Below are positions 60,628-64,000 of a stretch of DNA of 64,000 bases, one piece after another. The notes under the pieces were generated by a model. That model made no database searches. It was given only the letters and a program-made list of their open reading frames with translations, and was not told the origin of the DNA. Location: positions 118,994 to 182,993 of the forward strand of contig CACEMP010000002.1 in NCBI GenBank assembly GCA_902560675.1. Direction: 5' to 3'. The DNA is from an uncultured Alphaproteobacteria bacterium. GTDB lineage: Bacteria; Pseudomonadota; Alphaproteobacteria; HIMB59; GCA-002718135. The translations under genes and the position numbers were made by a program. Numbering within the stretch: the first letter of the stretch is position 1; each line of letters opens with the position of its first letter.

Positions 60628-62460
60628 TTAATCCAAATCATATTTATCTTTATAATCAAAAATTAGTTCTTTTTTTTGTTTTTGTTTTTGAAGATAAAAA
60701 TTACCAATTACTAGGCTATCAATATTTGTTCCCATAAAACAATTAAATGCATCTTCAGGAGAACAAACAATTGGCTCACCTCTAACATTAAAAGATGTAT
60801 TTACTAGAATTGGAACACCTGTTTTTTTAAAAAATTCCATAATTAAACTGTGAAATTTTTCATTTGTTTCCTTGTGTACAGTTTGAATTCTAGCTGAATT
60901 ATCTACGTGGGTTATAGCAGGTATACTAGATCTTATTTCATTGATTCTATTTACTCCAATAGAAATATTTTTTTTATTTGAAGATTTTAATAAATGTTGA
61001 TCATTAACATTTGCAACAAATAACATGTAGGGACTCTCATTTTTAAGGTCAAACCATTCATCAAGCTTTTCATTTATTATTGAAGGAGCAAAAGGTCTAA
61101 AACTTTCACGAAATTTTACTTTTAAATTTAGGTTTCTTTGCATTTTAGTTGATCTTGGATCTGCAATTATTGATCTTGCACCTAAGGCTCTAGGACCAAA
61201 CTCCATTCTTCCCTGAAACCAACCGATAGCTTTTTCTTGAATTAAATCATCTAAAATAATTTTATTTAATTTTTGGTCAGATAATTTTTCAAATATAGCT
61301 CCAGATTTTAACAGAGATGATTTAATATCGTTATCCTTATAACTGGGGCCTAAATATGCCCCTTTCATCTTATCTTTTGTCCCAATTTTTCTAATTTGTT
61401 TAAATTCTTTAAACCATGCAGCGTACGCAGCTCCTAATGCCCCACCGGCGTCTCCTGAGGCGGGTTGAATCCATATATTTTTAAACTTTTTTTGATTTTT
61501 TATTTTTGTATTTGCAACACAATTTAGGGCTACACCTCCAGCTAAACACAAGTTTTCTATACCATAATCGTTATAAATATTATCAGTTATTAATAAAATA
61601 ATATCTTCTGTAATTTTTTGTATTGAAGATGCAATATCCATATGAAACTCTTCAATTTGCTCATTGGGTAACCTAGATTTTTGACCAAATAGTTTTTCAA
61701 AATTAGAATTTATCATACTTAAACCTGTCATATAATTAAAATATTTTTGATTTAATCTAAACGATCCATCATTTTTAATATCAACAAGGTTATCTCTAAT
61801 CTTTTCATAAAACTTTGGTTTACCGTATGGTGCAAGCCCCATAAGTTTATATTCACCACTATTAACCTTAAAACCTAAGTAAAGTGTGAAGGAAGAATAC
61901 AAAAGTCCTAGTGAATGAGGAAAATGTATTTCCTTTTTTATTTCAAGATCGTTTTTGTTACCAATAGATATTGTTGAGGTAGCCCATTCTCCAACCCCAT
62001 CTAACGTTAAAACAACTGCTTTTTCAAATGGTGAAGGATAAAATGCGCTAGCAGCATGACTGAAATGATGTTCACTAAAAAGTAATTTATTCTTATCAAA
62101 ATTCTTTGATATTTTTTTTAGTAATCTAAATATAATTGTTTTTAAAAATAATTTTTCTTTGAGCCAAATTGGCATTGATTTTTGAAAAGATAGGAAACCT
62201 TTTGGAACATTCGCTAAATAAGTTTCAGTAAGTCTTTCAAATTTTAGGAATGGCTTGTCATAAAAAACTACGTAATCTATGTCATCTAGGGTTATGTTAG
62301 AGTAATTTAATACAAATTTAATCGAATTTATTGGGAAAGAAGCATCGTGCTTTATTCTTGTAAACCTCTCTTCTTGTACTGCAGATATAATTTCTCCATT
62401 ATTAATTAAAGCAACTGCACTGTCATGATAAAATGAAGAGATTCCTAAAATATATTTCAA
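60628..62460 (-). CDS. NodU/CmcH-family carbamoyltransferase
   Basis: ILGISSFYHDSAVALINNGEIISAVQEERFTRIKHD, GGVALNCVANTKI, QGRMEFGPRALGARSIIADPR, NTSFNVRGEPIVCSPEDA. Confidence 0.96.
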   Translation of the reverse strand: MKYILGISSFYHDSAVALINNGEIISAVQEERFTRIKHDASFPINSIKFVLNYSNITLDDIDYVVFYDKPFLKFERLTETYLANVPKGFLSFQKSMPIWLKEKLFLKTIIFRLLKKISKNFDKNKLLFSEHHFSHAASAFYPSPFEKAVVLTLDGVGEWATSTISIGNKNDLEIKKEIHFPHSLGLLYSSFTLYLGFKVNSGEYKLMGLAPYGKPKFYEKIRDNLVDIKNDGSFRLNQKYFNYMTGLSMINSNFEKLFGQKSRLPNEQIEEFHMDIASSIQKITEDIILLITDNIYNDYGIENLCLAGGVALNCVANTKIKNQKKFKNIWIQPASGDAGGALGAAYAAWFKEFKQIRKIGTKDKMKGAYLGPSYKDNDIKSSLLKSGAIFEKLSDQKLNKIILDDLIQEKAIGWFQGRMEFGPRALGARSIIADPRSTKMQRNLNLKVKFRESFRPFAPSIINEKLDEWFDLKNESPYMLFVANVNDQHLLKSSNKKNISIGVNRINEIRSSIPAITHVDNSARIQTVHKETNEKFHSLIMEFFKKTGVPILVNTSFNVRGEPIVCSPEDAFNCFMGTNIDSLVIGNFYLQKQKQKKELIFDYKDKYDLD

Positions 62461-62463
62461 TTA

Positions 62464-62616
62464 CTAAAATAATGTATACACAAAAGGTGCCAAAACAGAC
62501 CCTTGGCTCAGTACAATTATCCCCCCAAAAATAATTAAAAAAATGAAGATTGGTAATAACCAATATTTTTTTCTTTTAAGAAAAAAACTGATGAATTCTT
62601 TTATAAATTCAAACAT
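62464..62616 (-). CDS. DUF5989-like small membrane protein
   Basis: Manual translation: MFEFIKEFISFFLKRKKYWLLPIFIFLIIFGGIIVLSQGSVLAPFVYTLF (50 aa); between carbamoyltransferase and SxtJ-like gene. Confidence 0.85.
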   Translation of the reverse strand: MFEFIKEFISFFLKRKKYWLLPIFIFLIIFGGIIVLSQGSVLAPFVYTLF

Positions 62617-62618
62617 AT

Positions 62619-63023
62619 TTAATATAATTTTTTAAGACTTTCAATTTCATTACTTCTAGTTATCCAATATGATTTTAGATTTTTATTATATTTTAAGTTA
62701 ATTATATCAATTCTAAAAAATTTTAAAGCTAAACCTATTGGGTAAAAAGTAATTACAAAAATAACAAACATGATTATAGGTGATATTATAGAGTTTAGAA
62801 AAAAACCAAATTTCATCCAAATTTTATTTGGTAATTCAAGAATTGAACTAAAAAATAAGGCAGCTATTAAAATAATAAAACTTAATAAAAAGAAAATAAT
62901 ATAATATTTTTTTAAAAAAAAAAATAAATATAGGCCTATAATTCCAAAAATAAATGAAAATACAAAGCCAAATTTTTTATCTGATGGAAGCTCTAATTTA
63001 ATATGACTTTTGTTTTCTAGCAT
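62619..63023 (-). CDS. SxtJ-family membrane protein
   Basis: Multi-TM small protein with IWMKFGFFLNSIISPIIMFVIFVITFYPIGLALKFF. Confidence 0.85.
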   Translation of the reverse strand: MLENKSHIKLELPSDKKFGFVFSFIFGIIGLYLFFFLKKYYIIFFLLSFIILIAALFFSSILELPNKIWMKFGFFLNSIISPIIMFVIFVITFYPIGLALKFFRIDIINLKYNKNLKSYWITRSNEIESLKKLY

Positions 63024-63126
63024 CTTACCTCATTGACTTATATCATAAATTTAATTTACTTAAATAAATTCAAAAAAATATTTATAAATTCGCAATATTT
63101 CTTTATTTAAATGTTTATTAATTATC

Positions 63127-64000
63127 ATGAACAAATTGATAAAAAATAATATTATTATAATAATAATAAATTTCTCAATACTTTTTATTCTTTTGATATT
63201 ACTCGAATTAATATTTGGAAATTGGATTTTTAAAAATAAAATAAATCAACTAAATATTCCAAAAAATGTTTCTGTAAAATATAAACTTAATGATCTTTAT
63301 AAATTTAAGGATGATGAAATAATTTATTCTAGAGATAAATGGGGTTTTAGAGGTGAGTATAATAATATTGAGAAAATAGATATATTAACCATTGGTGGAA
63401 GCACAACTGATCAAAAATACGTGTCAGATGGATACACGTTTCAAGATATTATTAAAAACGAATTTGCGAAAGATAATCAAAAAGTAAATATTGTAAATGC
63501 TGGTATTGATGGTCAATCAACCTTTGGTCATATAAAAAATTTTGATTTATGGTTTAACAATATTCCTAACCTAGATGTTAAATATTATTTATTTTATATT
63601 GGTGTAAATGATTTTCATATCAAAGAAAATGCTTATTTTGATGATTTATATGGGAACGGTATTAATATTAATATTATTCAAAAGATCAAAAATCAGATTA
63701 ATAAGAATAGTATTATCTATTATTTATATAGAACAATTGAAGGAACTTTGAATGCCTACAATTTAGGAATAGCACATAATGCTGGTCACACAAATACTAA
63801 TAAAAAAACAAATGAGAAAATTTTGTTTTCAAAAAAGAATTTTACAAAGCAACAAAAACTTGAAAATTATGATTTTATAAATGAACGAGTTACTCAATAT
63901 GGAGATAGAATTCAAATTTTAATTAATAGAGTAAGTTTATTAAACTCTAAAGCTATTTTTGTTACACAATCATCAAGAAGATTTTGGGACAAAGATAATG
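63127..64000 (+). CDS. SGNH/GDSL-hydrolase-like protein, partial (runs off the right edge)
   Basis: Manual translation from ATG 63127: N-terminal TM, ILTIGGSTTDQKYVSDGYTFQDII, NVVNAGIDGQ-type block (IVNAGIDGQSTFG), YIGVNDFH; open to window end, not in ORF track. Confidence 0.82.
   Translation, partial: MNKLIKNNIIIIIINFSILFILLILLELIFGNWIFKNKINQLNIPKNVSVKYKLNDLYKFKDDEIIYSRDKWGFRGEYNNIEKIDILTIGGSTTDQKYVSDGYTFQDIIKNEFAKDNQKVNIVNAGIDGQSTFGHIKNFDLWFNNIPNLDVKYYLFYIGVNDFHIKENAYFDDLYGNGININIIQKIKNQINKNSIIYYLYRTIEGTLNAYNLGIAHNAGHTNTNKKTNEKILFSKKNFTKQQKLENYDFINERVTQYGDRIQILINRVSLLNSKAIFVTQSSRRFWDKDN

Noticed and set aside
1-64000. Phage, transposon, toxin-antitoxin or defence system genes
   Set aside because: No transposase, integrase, restriction, toxin-antitoxin or Cas protein was recognised in the ORF set.

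Overview
This AT-rich, gene-dense 64 kb window looks like chromosome from a streamlined marine alphaproteobacterium (SAR11/AEGEAN-169-like; this lineage is an inference from gene content and composition). Most of it is core metabolism and information processing: partial xsc, uvrC, pgsA, moaDE, ilvE, a MarR/OmpR/EnvZ-type regulatory trio, proC, lgt, prs, rplY-pth-ychF, the cytochrome bc1 operon, znuA/znuCB-zur, rpmH-rnpA-yidD-yidC-engB-argB, dapDE, truA-fmt-def, recR-ybaB-dnaX followed by an SRP RNA, pheA-kdsB, and yejABEF. The right end is more accessory: a TPR-methyltransferase, tRNA-Ser(GGA), a sugar/cyclitol ABC and oxidoreductase cluster, a tRNA-Ser-like remnant, and the start of a carbamoyltransferase/DUF5989/SxtJ/SGNH surface-glycan cluster. 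No CRISPR array, transposase or integrase was seen. The most interesting items are: an unannotated 29-aa peptide with 9 cysteines next to the zinc-uptake locus, with a hairpin over its stop codon; a good Zur-box candidate between znuA and znuC together with a 14-unit Asp-Asp-His tandem repeat in ZnuA; a tRNA-Ser/remnant pair flanking the ~7 kb catabolic cluster; and an SRP RNA with a U-A-closed GAAA tetraloop.
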